A stretch of 64,000 nt of DNA from Anopheles merus (GCF_017562075.2 NC_054082.1:52896181-52960180); one strand, 5' to 3'; shown: positions 1 to 11,860, counted from the first letter of the stretch. Notes: generated by a model from the sequence alone, not told the origin. Program-made: numbers and translations.

Positions 1-1704
1 TATGGATAAATGTGCGTAGCATGCAAACAATTTGCTTCGAGGGAACTGCCCCAATACCTATTGATTGATGAGTAACGTAATGATTATGTTGATTTACATT
101 GATTAAATTCATCGATTTGCTTGCGTTGCTTTTTACGGTGTGCAGTACTGTATCGGATGCAATAATTCCGTCGGGCCTTTGTTATGATTTGTACAATTGT
201 CGAACATTTGTAGATGATAGCATTCTTTTGGTATTTTAATTTAAAGGGAATTTTTGATGCAATCATTTGCTAAAATTACGGGGAAACTCGGCATTTTGAT
301 AAGACCAATTATATACCATTTTAAAAGCCATCGTTAGCACTGACCGTACCATTGTCTGTTCCGCGCGTGTTTTACCGGATGTCACCATAATCGGAGATCA
401 TTAGGCAATGGTTACAGTGCCGCTTTACTTTTGATTGAACAATTTCGGCGGAAAACAATGCACGAATCACAAAGAGTGATTGTTGACGACATGCCCGTTG
501 TCGTACATTATGTACCTATGTTCCATTATTAAGCTGAGAGCTGGGAGTTCTAGAATGACCAATGTGAGACCCTGGCCGTTCTATGAGTTGCTGCAATGGA
601 GGACTACTGCGACGCTCGATTCTTTCCATTTGTTCTGAAATATGCATACCAAAGTGTGTGGTGAAACGTTCGTTTTTGGACGCTTTTGCTTGACGCTCAC
701 GCTCGAACCAATACCGCTGCGTCACGTCCCAGTGGTCAGTGGAGAGGATTCAACTTTCTGCACCGGAAATGGCAATGCCCCCGTCATCAGCAGCGTTTGG
801 TTCCGATCAGACGATACCGGTGGGAGGGGAGCGGATAGCGAGAAGCGACGAGTGGTGGCACATATTTGCATAAATGTTTCACATCTTTGGCTGGACTGCA
901 GAAAGACTTGAAAGCGCAGAAAGAAATTTAAGTTGAAGCTGAAAAAAAGTTCCGCAGTGCTGTTGGAGCTGAGCATTTCGTTAGGAGAAGTTTTATTGTT
1001 TTTAGGAATGTTTTATAATTGTTCTTTGTTTGAAATGGAGTGTGGAGTTTATATAGAATTCCTTTCTTTTAGTAGAACTCGAATGGAATGATGATTTTTG
1101 TATTCATTGTATCGATACAAAAGTTCCTAAGAGACGGAGTATGATCAAAAGCTCAACTCATTCTCTAAAACATACCTCGGCGTTGATTCCCCGTTCATTG
1201 CATGAATACCGCTTTTAGATCGACAAAGGGCAATATTATTGAACACGGGTTGTGTGGCGCATGGTGTCTTTTTGGTGTTAGCGTCTCTACATCAACCCGA
1301 GCTCAATGGAGATGACCGGAAAGTGGATAGAAAACACACCCCGACCTTTAGACATGTGAGTTGTAGTTTGGTCGCTTTGGCCTTCTCTTGCCGCCGAAAA
1401 TGAACCCATTTCTAGCGCTTCATTTCCCTTCCGGAACGGAAGTGTTCGTCGGACAGGGCAGGGGGATCAGCAGGTGTTTGCGTTTTGGCGAAAATGTCGA
1501 AACGTTCGAAGCAATGGGGAGAGAAAGATGAGAAGAGCTAAAAGTTAATTAAATATAGCATTTCTCATTTCCTTTCCAATTTTTGACCTTCTCCTAAGCG
1601 CGGTGGTCGTCAAGATTCTACATCGTCCGCTCGGTTGTTCGTTTAATATTGCGTTCATACTAGCCAGAGTTTTTAATTATGGCCACTGTGCTTCTTCATT
1701 GCAG
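1..1704. other. Upstream/intronic sequence, no gene assigned
   Basis: No coding region can be supported here. Short open frames on both strands (for example 516-725 minus and 642-911 plus) overlap one another, lack convincing starts or splice signals, and run into stops. Because the exon that begins at 1705 opens with a splice acceptor and no start codon, some of this stretch must be intron of the PDZ gene, and its first exon lies either here unrecognised or outside the window. Confidence 0.5.
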
Positions 1705-4700
1705 CGCTCACCAACGGTGAACCGTGGTCGCCCAAGCAGACGTTGCAGAATGGATCCTCCAGCAGTCATTGTCGCAGCAGCAATGGTACTGTAACGACAA
1801 ATAGTACCGAATCGACGGCAACTTCAGCAACGACATCACCACCATCATCTATGCTAACGAAGTCGACCGCCATCTGTATCGTGCCACCGGCGTCCAGTGG
1901 AGCAAGGTAGGTTTTGGAATCCGACCGTTGGTATGCATGTAGTTATGGGCGAAGCTGCATTTTGTGGCTGTGAGTGCAATTGAAATGAATGTAGTTTTCT
2001 ATTACCATGTGTTGCTCTAATGGTTGTAATAAAATGTTCAGTGCTTCGAAATCATAACTTATAAAATCATAGCATTGATTTGCTGATATGATTAACTGGA
2101 TTAACCTGATAAGTTAAAGCTTGTGAATTACGCTGAATGAGTAACTCTCTACACCTCTTCTTTTATACCAAAATTTTTATGCATGGAAACTGGCCCCCTG
2201 GTGCATAAATTTAGAAAAAAAGAAAACGATTAGATGAAATTCTTCTTCATTACATTTAGATTGCTAACTCTGTAACGATGCTTAGTTATACATAAGGGAT
2301 ATAAACTATCAGTCTTCAAGTTAATGTAGGTGATGAACTTACATGGCGGCGGTTCCGTAGCTGAAATGGAGAAGGTGTGTCCAGTGTTTGCCACCTTTCG
2401 CTTCCCTTGCCAACTCTTTGACGAGTAAATGCAAATTTGCAAAACTCCCTGCTTCTCCGTTTATATTTATCCCGCAAAGTTGAGCGTTTGCTAAAAAGAG
2501 ATGAAGACAAAGCTGGTCAGTATGACCTAACAGTCCAGCCGAGTGATTCAGAGCGCACCTATGGCGTGGGTATAGAACTAGTTGAAAGAAATGCCGGTTT
2601 GTTGTCGGCTGGTTAGAGGTGTTACTGGTGGCATTTCTTTTCAAGCTATAGTCCATCCCAAGTCATGCAAATAATTGTAGCCATAGAACAATAATAGAAA
2701 ATTGTAGTTAAATTCCTTCCAGTTAAATACATATTAGCTGTTGATTCTTAAAGGGTTTGAATGCTAGTTTTATTTATTAAATGTAAATGAAATATAAAAC
2801 AAAATATATCTCCACACATCATCACTACCGACTCAGCGATTGATGGCTGGTACGTTCATTGGAATGTTCGAAGAAGCGAAGGAAGAAGGCGTGTGTTAGA
2901 TGTTCTGGCCGTCCGTTCCATTCGCTCTGGTTGTTGCTGCTTTGTTCTTGGTGCGTGGGCGTTAATAGTGTCGTGGCCGTTAATTCACCTTCAAGGTCAA
3001 TTTGCTGCTTTCACGCGAATTACTAAGACACAGGTATCAATCTGACCACTCGATCGTCGGTGTGTGTTTGCGATTCTTGCTACCCTAATGTGCATGTTTG
3101 GTTCGTCCGTGCATCCGAGTATTACACATTCGAGCGACGATTCTTGCTGCCGGGGTGCTGAGATGAAGACGACGTTGGTGGGAACGAGCGACGATACTGC
3201 TGCATCAATCTTTGTGATACATCGATCAGATGCATTCCACCGGCAGTTTGCGTTTGTATTTCAAGTGCCTTTTCACGCACACGAAAGTTTGCATAGAGTT
3301 TGGCAAACTTACGCTCCAAGTAGCGCTCGATTTCCGTACGGTCGATGACAACGCTGGGTGCGGCACGTTCCATCTGCTCGTTGATCGTTTGACATTCTAC
3401 GGTGCGCACTGGAGGGGAATCTTGTTTTTGGGCGGCTTTTGCACGGATACCCTCCAATACAACCGTGAGCCATTTGCGATCGTCGGCATGCAGGTTTTCC
3501 GATGGCACCGGTACTAGCAGCGCTGGGTTTTCGATGATCTCCGGCACACGGAGCACCAGGGCAGATCGAAGTGCATCCCGCAACTGAGCAAGATAAAGCA
3601 CATCATCCGTAGGTTTGTCGCGGACGTCGCGGGTGTCTGATTTCGGTATTTCGGTTGTGTTCGCTTGAAGTTGGCAGATATCTTCATCGGTACGTTCGTT
3701 GAGCGTTTGGAACTGCTTCAATAGCTCGTGCAATGATTCCAATGGACCATCGCCAACAATCTCGGGATCGTTTTGCAGCAACACTTCGAGCGGCTCATTG
3801 AGCAGATGAGGGAAAATGAAGGGATGGGTTAGGTTGTCTTCTAGCAGTTGCTGCAGGAGCAAATGCACGCACCGATTTCGTAAGGATTTCTGGTCTGGAG
3901 TGGTTTGGTTAAATCGCTCGATCCACTGGGCAGTTTTCTTCACGTCAATGGGCTCTTCCAAACTGGGGATAAGATTTCGCAATAGCTGCAGGCACTGTGC
4001 ATACTCTTGATCCAAAGAATGCTCGCACTGCTCTCGTTCTTCTCGTGAGTTCATAGTTAATTGATGATATATAACAAAAATAAAAGCGGAGAGTACAAAA
4101 TAAAGTATTGAAAAACAAACTAAAGCGCGGCTTTTCCAGGTGTCAAATACGGCAGAAAAGAAATAGTTTCTCGAAACTAGATGCCAACTAGATGTATTTT
4201 CACTTGCATGTAATGAGGCAATCTCTGATCGAATTTCCTTTTTCCTTTACAGGGTGGAATCGAAACGAACTCGACGAAAAGTATCACCATTGGCAAATGC
4301 AATCCCGCTCTCCCCGAAATCCACGAAAGAAGAACAGGTAGCAAACATCACTATCATACAGGTGTCCAACAGTGGCATGGTCACGACCCCATCGCCAACC
4401 ATCACAACGGCATCCTCCCCGAAACACGGTGCGTCCCGGTTTAATTTCCCAAAAGCTAAACCGTCGACGATGGCCACTGCAACAGTTCCGACGAATACGA
4501 CCACCGTCTCCACCATCATAACGGATGATTTAGGTGACGGTCGTAACTATATGAGCAACGTGCAAATAATTCCGTCCAGCGGCGAGTACCCGCGGAATGC
4601 CGATCAACCAATGCAACCGTCTATCATTGCATCGATAAACGAGCAGCAGATCACAACGGTCACCGTACCGAACGTGCAGTCCGCATTGTCGATCGCTTCA

Positions 4701-6642
4701 ACAGTGACGTCAACGCCGCGCATACAACCAACCGCACCGGCAACTGTACAGGTCGCCGTTGCAACCTCGTCCACGCCTATCAAGGGTCCGGAAAGTAATT
4801 TCGGCACCGTGACACAGATTGCCGTAAATTCGTCGTCCACTGCGGGCGCGGTGGCGAGTAGCAGCCAACCAATCCACTTCCAGCCGTCCCACCCATCATC
4901 AAGCCAACATTACGAGCAAGTTTTTCTGACCAGCTCCGTGCAGGTAACATCTGGAAACGGCCAAACAGAGTCAAACATAGAAGAGCCAGTGATAGTATCC
5001 CCTGCCCCAATTGTATCGAAATCAAGCGCTAACAAGAGCAGTAAAGTGCTCCTGCTCAGCAGACAGCCACGCTCGTCTAGTCATTCGGATATTCCGCTTC
5101 CGGCGAGGCTGGGTAGCAAGGGTGGCAGCAGAAAAACAGAGCCACCTGGCAGTAATGATAAGGAAAATCGTGTTCAACACGACAGCATCATTGGGAGCCA
5201 AGGTGTCGGCAGTGGTACGGCTTCAACATCCAAACCGCCGGGATCAGCTGCATCAACTGCTCCCGCCGTTCCCACACATCTCACCGGTGGTAGTCCTTCA
5301 AAGCGGCCGGCTGTCGATAGGAATATCTACACACCGCACCCTCAACGCACAGCACCGCTACTTCAACGAGGGCTTACGGAGCTGGTTCTAAGTACGCGGA
5401 CGGTCGCGTCACCAGTACCTCATGCGATCGACCAGTCCGCGCTGGTAGCGCGTGGTCGCAGAGCTCCGGTAGAGAGTAAGGTCCGTGTCGATCAGCTGGC
5501 TCCGGAACAGCGACGCCGTAGCTCATCGACATCCGACGCACGGCAGGATGTTTCATCGGGACCACGTGTAAACGGCTCCGCAGGGGCAGCTCCGGGTGCC
5601 GCTGGACCTGGCATGGGTCCCGGAAGGTTACAGTCGCCGCCGCAACCATTTCGACCGCATCATCAGCTAATAAACGTGCCCGAGGGTAGTCAGTTGATCG
5701 GAGCCAACGGGCTAGTAACCCATGGAACACCGGCATCCGCTGCAGGAAACCGGAAGCTGACACTGCGGGAGCAGCAAGTGTTCCAGTTGCGCCGCGAAAT
5801 GATGCATCCAGGCGGCGTACGCTTGCAGTTACGGCGCAAGGACTGCATCAATTCCATCGGGCTCGTTGATGCGTTCGGTGCCGTATGGGTGGCGGGATGG
5901 AAACAAAAGGAACATCCGGTACTGTACAATGCGCTTCACATTGGCGATCAGATGATCAGCGTGGCCGGTGTTGCGATCGCGTCCGCAGCAGAAGCACACA
6001 AAGCTATCCGGGCGGCACCGGGTTTGTTTGTAAGTGGTGCACGAAAGGCGCACTACGCGCACTAAGGCATCAAATTGCGGGAGCTGATTTCTCGTTTGCT
6101 TGTTTGCAGGTTGAGCTTATCATTCGCCGTGTTCCATTCGGCCGTGTGTACGCCATACGACGGGAGATCGATGGACAGTGTTTGGGTCTGATACGGGACG
6201 GTAACACAGCCACCATCGTGGACGTTGTTCCGAACAGTTTGGCCGCTCGGCATGGATTGCCCCCGAAGGTGAGTGACGTGGCAGAAAGCATTCTGGGATG
6301 TATTATAATTACCACTAAACGTGCACGTGCATGGACAATCTCGTTTCTTACAGGCAAAATCGTGTGACGGATTGTCGCTAACATTTTGGGTGTTGACCGA
6401 AATCAACGGCCGGCCGTTGAATTTGTTCTTTAAAGAGAACGAAATACGTGATCGTTTGAACGCGGTTGGACGGGATATATCAATACTGGTATGTTGTTAT
6501 TGGAGTGTTCAAGTGCAACTTGTGCGGTATTGTTTTTTTAACAACATTTTCATCTGTACAGGTACAACCAGCGGATTTGGTAACCAAGCTGAAAAAGCAG
6601 CTCAAATCTCTACGTGGCCACAAGGATTTTATTGTGCAATAG
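1705..6642 (+). CDS. Ser/Thr-rich protein with C-terminal tandem PDZ-like domains (5' end missing)
   Basis: Five exons join in frame: 1705-1906, 4253-6029, 6110-6268, 6354-6488 and 6562-6642 (TAG stop). Each junction has GT-AG ends, and the three internal coding lengths after 4254 are exact multiples of three. The first ~560 residues encoded from 4254 are low-complexity (Thr, Ser, Pro, Ala) with polar repeats and look disordered. The C-terminus is compact: a PDZ-like domain (GLVDAFGAVWVAGW near its start, later LHIGDQMISVAGVAI as the carboxylate-loop and beta-strand region) followed across the 6029/6110 intron by VELIIRR, then a second, more divergent PDZ-like repeat ending in the motif LRGHKDFIVQ. 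This suggests an intracellular scaffold or adaptor that binds C-terminal peptides; the partner is unknown. The true start lies upstream, since the 1705 exon begins after an acceptor (TTGCAG) and has no in-frame ATG before its coding sequence. I do not recognise a named orthologue. Confidence 0.8.
1907..4252 (+). other. 2.3-kb intron of the PDZ gene hosting a nested gene
   Basis: Donor GTAGGT at 1907 and acceptor TTTCCTTTACAG ending at 4252. Joining the exons completes an AGG codon and keeps the frame open on both sides. The intron contains the complete opposite-strand gene at 3122-4054. A possible minus-strand exon-like stretch around 2340-2500 (acceptor-like TTTTTAG, donor-like GTAAGT at about 2339) cannot be connected to anything. 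Confidence 0.75.
3122..4054 (-). CDS. Single-exon DUF4485-like protein nested in PDZ-gene intron
   Basis: The ORF encodes 310 residues, starting at the ATG at 4054 and ending in TAA. The N-terminal ~90 residues fit the pattern I know for DUF4485, the domain at the start of the centrosomal protein CEP112: LDQEY near residue 14, an aromatic/Trp pair in AQWIERFNQ, then SLRNRC followed by a Leu-rich helix (VHLLLQQLLEDNL) and HPF. The rest is helical and charged, with a probable coiled-coil segment (ERYLERKFAKLYANFRVREKAL cut here into its two halves ERYLERKFAKL and YANFRVREKAL) near residues 240-265, and a Ser/Arg-rich tail. There is no signal peptide or membrane segment, so it is probably cytoplasmic; a microtubule or centrosome role would be inference from the domain only. 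A minus-strand AATAAA lies at 2769-2774, about 350 bp past the stop. The gene lies wholly inside an intron of the gene on the other strand. Confidence 0.75.
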   Translation of the reverse strand: MNSREEREQCEHSLDQEYAQCLQLLRNLIPSLEEPIDVKKTAQWIERFNQTTPDQKSLRNRCVHLLLQQLLEDNLTHPFIFPHLLNEPLEVLLQNDPEIVGDGPLESLHELLKQFQTLNERTDEDICQLQANTTEIPKSDTRDVRDKPTDDVLYLAQLRDALRSALVLRVPEIIENPALLVPVPSENLHADDRKWLTVVLEGIRAKAAQKQDSPPVRTVECQTINEQMERAAPSVVIDRTEIERYLERKFAKLYANFRVREKALEIQTQTAGGMHLIDVSQRLMQQYRRSFPPTSSSSQHPGSKNRRSNV

Positions 6643-8397
6643 GCAACTCTTATCGACCAACAACGTGTCTTTGTAGTTTGAGAAACGCTACAGAAGTGAA
6701 GCAGGGAAATACCATCACCCATCTCTGTTTTTATTTAGAAAATATACGCCAAGTTAGTCGGACCTTTTAAACTGGGGAAGTGTAGGCAACATGTGCGACA
6801 GTGTATACAAAGCGCAATTGTCGAATAGAAATAGAATTACGAGGCAGAAACACACTATAACGAGACAGTTTGCAATACTAACCAGTGACATAAAGTAATG
6901 TGGTCCTGATGGGACGAATACTAAATCCAATTCCAATACTATTACACCACATACCTAGTACACTACTCTATACAACGTATACCAACAACATTACTACTTA
7001 CTATCATCGCGATCGAAATTAGTGCAGCAAATTATTGTAGTAGTTTTGTTTTTGTAGGAAAACACTTGGCCCAAACAAACAAGCGAGTGTGCAAAATATG
7101 TAAGCGAGTCATATTGAAATAACAAAACCGATATGTGATGTATCTTCGCAATGGCAGCGTAATGCGCGCGTGTGCGAATGCGTGGTGTGCGTTTTAAAAA
7201 AAGGGCAAACGGGAAATGAGCACAACAATTTCCTACGCAGTAAACGATTAGTGCAAATTTTGTGAGCTAGAACTTAAACGACATTTACGATAATGCGCCT
7301 ATAGTAGATACTGGACAATGTAGAAATTTGGAGTAAACAAAAATTACCTTCCATCTGGTTCCGTATTCAAATGAGCCGCTACTCTACGCAAAAGCATAGT
7401 TATATGAGGAGTAATCGTTTTAAACTGTTTAAACTGAACTGCGTGCAGGTGGCGTGCAATGTAGAGCAATTTGTAATTTGTTTTGGTTTAATGATTCGGC
7501 AATTTGTTGAATAATTAGTAAAAAATGTTCTAGGTTTTATACATTTTATTGTTCCTTATCAAATCAGTACGATTGATGCTCTTTTGAAGGATACCACTGA
7601 GGAAGGTAATGCAAAAATAGCACAAAACAAAACGTAACAAAAAGTAAACAAAAAGGCTGTAATACTAGCACAAAGCTCTGTGTGAACCTACTGATTACGT
7701 ATATCTACTATGTATGTGTGTGTGTAAGTGTGTGCGTGTGTGTGCGTGTGTGTGAGTGTATGTATGTTTGTGTGCAGCTCCATATTAACATGTAACGCGG
7801 AACTGAGCGACGGTAAGCAACGAGGCGAGTTGTGTATATTTGGCAGTCTCGAAACTCTTCAAGCACACATACCACACTTTTCTTAAAAGGCTGATTGTAA
7901 CAAACAAAGGATTTAAATTGTATGCTTGTACGGGTTTTGCGGGTGGTAGTTTTGATACGAATTATTAGACAAGCAGCAGACGAAATCAAGAAAGAGGCGG
8001 AAACACTTATACAGGCCCTTCTTTCAGTGAACAAAAACTAAACAGAGCAGAAAGTAAGGTAAAGGCGTTTTTTTCCATTCTTATACGAATCCATTCGCTC
8101 AGTAGACACGCATTCTTTAGACATTTTTAGGACAAAACAAAGTGATTCTCTTGACGTAAGATTTTAGTTCTGAGTGCTCATAGTCGTCTCGTAGTGTGGT
8201 AAAAATTAGTGGGTTTCTCAAAGCGGCGCAGTAACACCTCATGGCAAATAAATGACCCACGAGTTCGTAGGTTTATGTTCTTTCTTTTTTAACAAGCAGC
8301 TGACTGTTCTTATCTCTTACAACGACGTATTGGGGGTACGTGTGGAAAGAAACAGCTCTTTATCATCGTAGTAAGGTCGTGTGTGTTCGGCAAGGTA
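6643..8397. other. Convergent intergenic region with 3' UTRs
   Basis: Downstream of the PDZ gene (+) and downstream of the yellow-like gene (-). No coding region supported. It holds a TG-rich microsatellite at about 7713-7770; the open frame that crosses it on the minus strand is an artefact of that repeat. Both 3' UTRs probably lie here. Confidence 0.6.
7713..7770. repeat. (TG)n-rich microsatellite
   Basis: Interrupted run of TGTG with occasional CG and AG variants read directly from the sequence. Confidence 0.8.
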
Positions 8398-9921
8398 TTA
8401 TGCACATACTGTTCCAGCAACGGCACGAGACGCCGATTGGCGCCAAATTCGGTAGTTCACTTCGGTCCGGTTCAGCTGGGAGTAGATCCAGATGGGCAGC
8501 CGATTCGAAATGACCCACACATCACCGTCACTGTCAATCTGTTGTTGTTGATGATGATCATTGTAACGATTCAAAATTATTAAACTACTGTTTTCGATCA
8601 ACATTCGTTTGTCCATAACGTAACTTACCCTTAAATCTGCAGGATAAATCATTTCCTCGTTGTCCAGATGCACTATGCCGTGGTTTTCCGGTGTGAATTG
8701 CTTGTGCGTGTTCCAGCAACCAATCGCATTCCGGTTGATTTCCGCATAGAAAAGCACTCCCGTGCGCGGATCGTACGCGTGGCTCGAGCTTTGCGTGTTC
8801 GGTCCACGGGCGCCAAGATGGTGAAAGGCACGCCCGTACGCCCCGCTGCCGAGCTGCGCTATCGTTTCGTTCTGTAGAACCCGATTCGAAACGGCAATCT
8901 CACTGACGGAAGCCATTGCGTGCAGATACACGGTACGCTCGGCAGCACTATTTTCCCACCGTCCACCGACCGCCACGGAAAAGATACCATCGTACCAGGT
9001 GAACTGTTGACCGGCCACATTGAAGTCACCGTACCGTGGTTCAAAGGAGAAGTAGTTGTGCTCAAACCGCCACATCCGACCCTCGGCCAGTCCGTACACG
9101 TACAGCCGACGCCACTCGTAGTCGGGAATGTACGCGTAAGCACGGCTACAATCGCGATCATCGACGTCCACCTCGATGTTGGGAATGCCGTAACCAAACT
9201 CGACCATTTCCGGTGGAATTTCGAACCGTCGTACACTCCGATTGATGGTAAGATCGATGACCCATAGGGCGGGACGCTGCACCTGGCGGCCTGCACCGCC
9301 CGGATACTCGAGATATCCCGTATCGACGAACCAGAGCCGATCGCAACGATCCACCTGCGTGCGGTAAACAGAGATGATGCGTTTCGGATCGGCGGTGAAA
9401 TCCCTCTGTAATGGAGAAATGGGAGGATGAGTGAGTATAATACACAGCTCCAATGATTCGATAATGCCAATTACCCGCAGTGAGTTCACCAATAGGTTAG
9501 GATACGGATCCAGCGTCGGATTGTTTGCCGATGGATTGCGTGCCATGTCGATGACGTTCAAGGTGGCCGGAATGCCCGGACGGCGCCGTGGAATCGTAAC
9601 GTACAGGAATCCCTTGTGATGGGTGACACCCATCGGCAGATTGCCATACGCGTTGAACGTGTCCTCATCGGCTGGGACAGAATTGGCCGTGAATACTACA
9701 TTTTGCGATGCTGCAAAACAGTTCGCACAACATAAAAACCTCAACTGATGAACATGCTTCAGAGCTACCGTGCGCCGCTTAGCCTTACCATCGCTACTGT
9801 TGCTGGACTTTAGCTGTGACCATTGATAGACGAGTTGCAGCTTTTCGGCTGACGTTATCCTTAGCTCCTCGCTAAATAAGCCTATCAGAAAGATTATGCC
9901 AAATACGGCCCATTTTGCCAT
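8398..9921 (-). CDS. Yellow / major royal jelly family secreted protein
   Basis: Four exons: 9921-9789, 9710-9475, 9405-8629 and 8538-8398. The introns have canonical ends (GTAAGG..TTTGCAG, GTAATT..TTACAG, GTAAGT..CAACAG). The spliced protein is about 428 residues, normal for the family. I chose the ATG at 9921 because it opens a hydrophobic signal peptide (MAKWAVFGIIFLIGLF); the open frame extends nine codons further only by way of a GTG. Family landmarks are present in order: GIPATLNVIDM, the CDRLWFVDTG block, PALWVIDL, RGPNTQSSSHA, AIGCWN, HGIVHLDNEEMIYPADLR and DGDVWVISNRLP, ending TVCA. Yellow proteins are secreted and act in cuticle pigmentation, sclerotisation, chorion or behaviour; the substrate of most members is unknown. 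The NAIGCWN/YPADLR style fits the core yellow group, but I cannot assign a lettered subfamily. Confidence 0.9.
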   Translation of the reverse strand: MAKWAVFGIIFLIGLFSEELRITSAEKLQLVYQWSQLKSSNSSDGKAKRRTVALKHVHQLRFLCCANCFAASQNVVFTANSVPADEDTFNAYGNLPMGVTHHKGFLYVTIPRRRPGIPATLNVIDMARNPSANNPTLDPYPNLLVNSLRVIGIIESLELCIILTHPPISPLQRDFTADPKRIISVYRTQVDRCDRLWFVDTGYLEYPGGAGRQVQRPALWVIDLTINRSVRRFEIPPEMVEFGYGIPNIEVDVDDRDCSRAYAYIPDYEWRRLYVYGLAEGRMWRFEHNYFSFEPRYGDFNVAGQQFTWYDGIFSVAVGGRWENSAAERTVYLHAMASVSEIAVSNRVLQNETIAQLGSGAYGRAFHHLGARGPNTQSSSHAYDPRTGVLFYAEINRNAIGCWNTHKQFTPENHGIVHLDNEEMIYPADLRVSYVMDKRMLIENSSLIILNRYNDHHQQQQIDSDGDVWVISNRLPIWIYSQLNRTEVNYRIWRQSASRAVAGTVCA

Positions 9922-10007
9922 TTTCGAAAAAAAGAAACCGTAGAACACACTGTTATGATCGCGACTTTCACTAGCGGAATGATCCGAAAAGCCAGCGAAG
10001 ATGCTCG

Positions 10008-10014
10008 TTTTATA
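10008..10014 (-). promoter_or_regulatory. Candidate TATA box of the yellow-like gene
   Basis: TATAAAA on the minus strand, 87-93 bp upstream of the chosen ATG, which leaves room for a start site about 30 bp downstream and a 5' UTR near 60 bp. Read from sequence only. Confidence 0.45.
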
Positions 10015-10021
10015 AAAACCT

Positions 10022-11394
10022 TATCAGTGTTCGTTAATACCGTTTCCCATCTGCTGTGGGACGGCTTCGAATTGAAACGTCTGACCTTCGACAGATTATG
10101 GGAGGTGGAGAGAATTTGTGTTTGTGAGCCTTTCGATGGAAAATCCTAGTAAGAAGATGGAAGCAGGAAGGCATGTGTGATTGTGGGCCTTTCTCAGCTT
10201 TGATGCATTTCGGAGCATCTTATCGGAGCATCTTTTCGAAGCGCGGTGGGAAAATACCTTCAATGGCAGTGATCTTGTGAGGAGTTTATGCTTTTTATTT
10301 GTGGAAATTAAACGTTATTTACAAACAATCACCTCACTGGAGGTTCAAGTACCGGGCCGTTACATATTTATTTCGCTCTGAGATAATGATTCTATTCGAA
10401 AATTTATAGTTTGGTTTTATCGTTACATATGCTCTATTGTATGCTAAGTTTCAAATGTTTTTTTTTTTTTTTAATTATTCAGGTTAGTTGCTGATAAATG
10501 TGATTGGAAAGGATACATGCTACATTGCTTCGTTCGTTTCGCTTCGGCCTAAACATGGTTGTAAATAAATAATTATATAAACAAATGCAACGTAGCTGTG
10601 CCGGCTCCTCCTAGTCGCCAATTGGAAATCGATTCCGTACCTTGTGCTCCCGTTACAAGGATTTTCTTCCGACGTACTTCACATGTCCTCCTCCAAGCTT
10701 CGTGAAGTGTTCTTGTGCAATGCCACAGTCTGCCATACGACAAATGCGTAGAACATTTGAAATAAAACCGCTTTATATAGCCGTGTCATTTGTAACCGCT
10801 ACACTTTAGTGTGTTAAATGACAAAATTCCGAAAATTACCAAAGTCACAAAATGGAATTGTTATGAACGAGTAACAATGTTATGCTATTTCTCAACTATT
10901 TTTAAAACCATATTGTCAACCGCCTTTCGACAACCTTGGTTATACACGCTAAAAGCATTTGGAATGTAGTATAATCATCCGAGGAATACGATTTCTTTTG
11001 GAGCTCGTCTCCACGATAACGGACTAAACCTCACATCGATATCCAAGGACGTACGGTGGTGTCTTCAGGTATGAGAAATCTCACAGGTTGTGTCTTCCCC
11101 GTCCGAGAAGTTCCGTCCCTTGGTAGCTTTGGGGCTGTGACTCCGATCCGATTGCGTGGTATTAACGTCAACGTAGAAACCTTAACTTTTAAGCCATCTT
11201 TATGGTCTTTATGCCGTCAACAAATAAATCTAGTGTATTATGATGTTTTAAATGATATACATTCACACCGTTTGACTGCGATTTATTAAACACAGCCACA
11301 ATTCTGCCCGTGCATGAGTCTGCTCGTGGCGCCATCTAGTGGTGAGTAGCAGTAGTAAAAAAATGCATTTAAAATGCATAACAAAAATGCGTTT
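10022..11394. other. Intergenic, nothing recognised
   Basis: AT-rich sequence upstream of the yellow-like gene. Short open frames at 10181-10381 and 11056-11289 have no recognisable motifs, initiation context or neighbouring splice signals. Confidence 0.5.
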
Positions 11395-11540
11395 GGGCCG
11401 GTCTGGTGGTAAACTCGTCAACTCGTACGACTTAACAAAATGACCGTCATGAGTTCAAGTACCGAATGGAACGTGCCTCCCATACGTAGGACAGACTATC
11501 CTGCTATCGTAATAAATAAGTCATTGAAAGCCGAGCCCAC
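11395..11540 (+). mobile_element. tRNA-derived SINE, A subfamily, 3' truncated
   Basis: Begins GGGCCGGTCTGGTGGT and carries a box B-like GAGTTCAAGTACC, then the CATACGTAGGACAGACTATCC block shared with the copies at 35.4, 43.1, 49.5, 56.3 and 61.1 kb (in parts). Similarity fades near 11540, shortly before a hAT-type MITE. Confidence 0.75.
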
Positions 11541-11552
11541 TATACGATAGAC

Positions 11553-11860
11553 CAGGGGTCTCCAAACTACGGCCCGCGGGCCGCATGCACCTCAAGCGCC
11601 TTTAATGCGGCCCGCGAGGACTGGGCTAAGGTTAAATTAAATAGATATCTTTTCTAACAGATTATTTTCTTTACTTCTGAAAGATGAAATTCAAGATTCA
11701 ATAAAAGAAAGCTGCAGAAATTTGATATATTTCAATAATATTTTCTTATTAAAACGAGATTTGAACTTTCACTCATTCGAAAGGTAGCGTCAAAATGGCT
11801 CTCAACAAGATTCATTGTGAAGCAATGCGGCCCGCGAACTGAAAAGTTTGGAGACCCCTG
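11553..11860. mobile_element. hAT-type MITE, 308 bp, with perfect 8-bp target duplication
   Basis: Terminal inverted repeats CAGGGGTCTCCAAACT / AGTTTGGAGACCCCTG bound the element. The flanks are CGATAGAC at 11545-11552 and again at 11861-11868, an exact 8-bp duplication as hAT transposases make. The interior is AT-rich with GGCCCGC motifs just inside each end. No transposase frame, so non-autonomous. Confidence 0.93.

Noticed and set aside
516..725. Minus-strand frame RYWFERERQAKASKNERF as a possible exon
   Set aside because: A TGA lies just upstream, the only nearby acceptor would include that stop, and no ATG precedes the interesting part.
2316..2656. Exon-like minus-strand stretch with GTAAGT donor and TTTTTAG acceptor inside the PDZ-gene intron
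   Set aside because: No partner exon, no recognisable protein motif; splice-like strings are common in AT-rich intron DNA.
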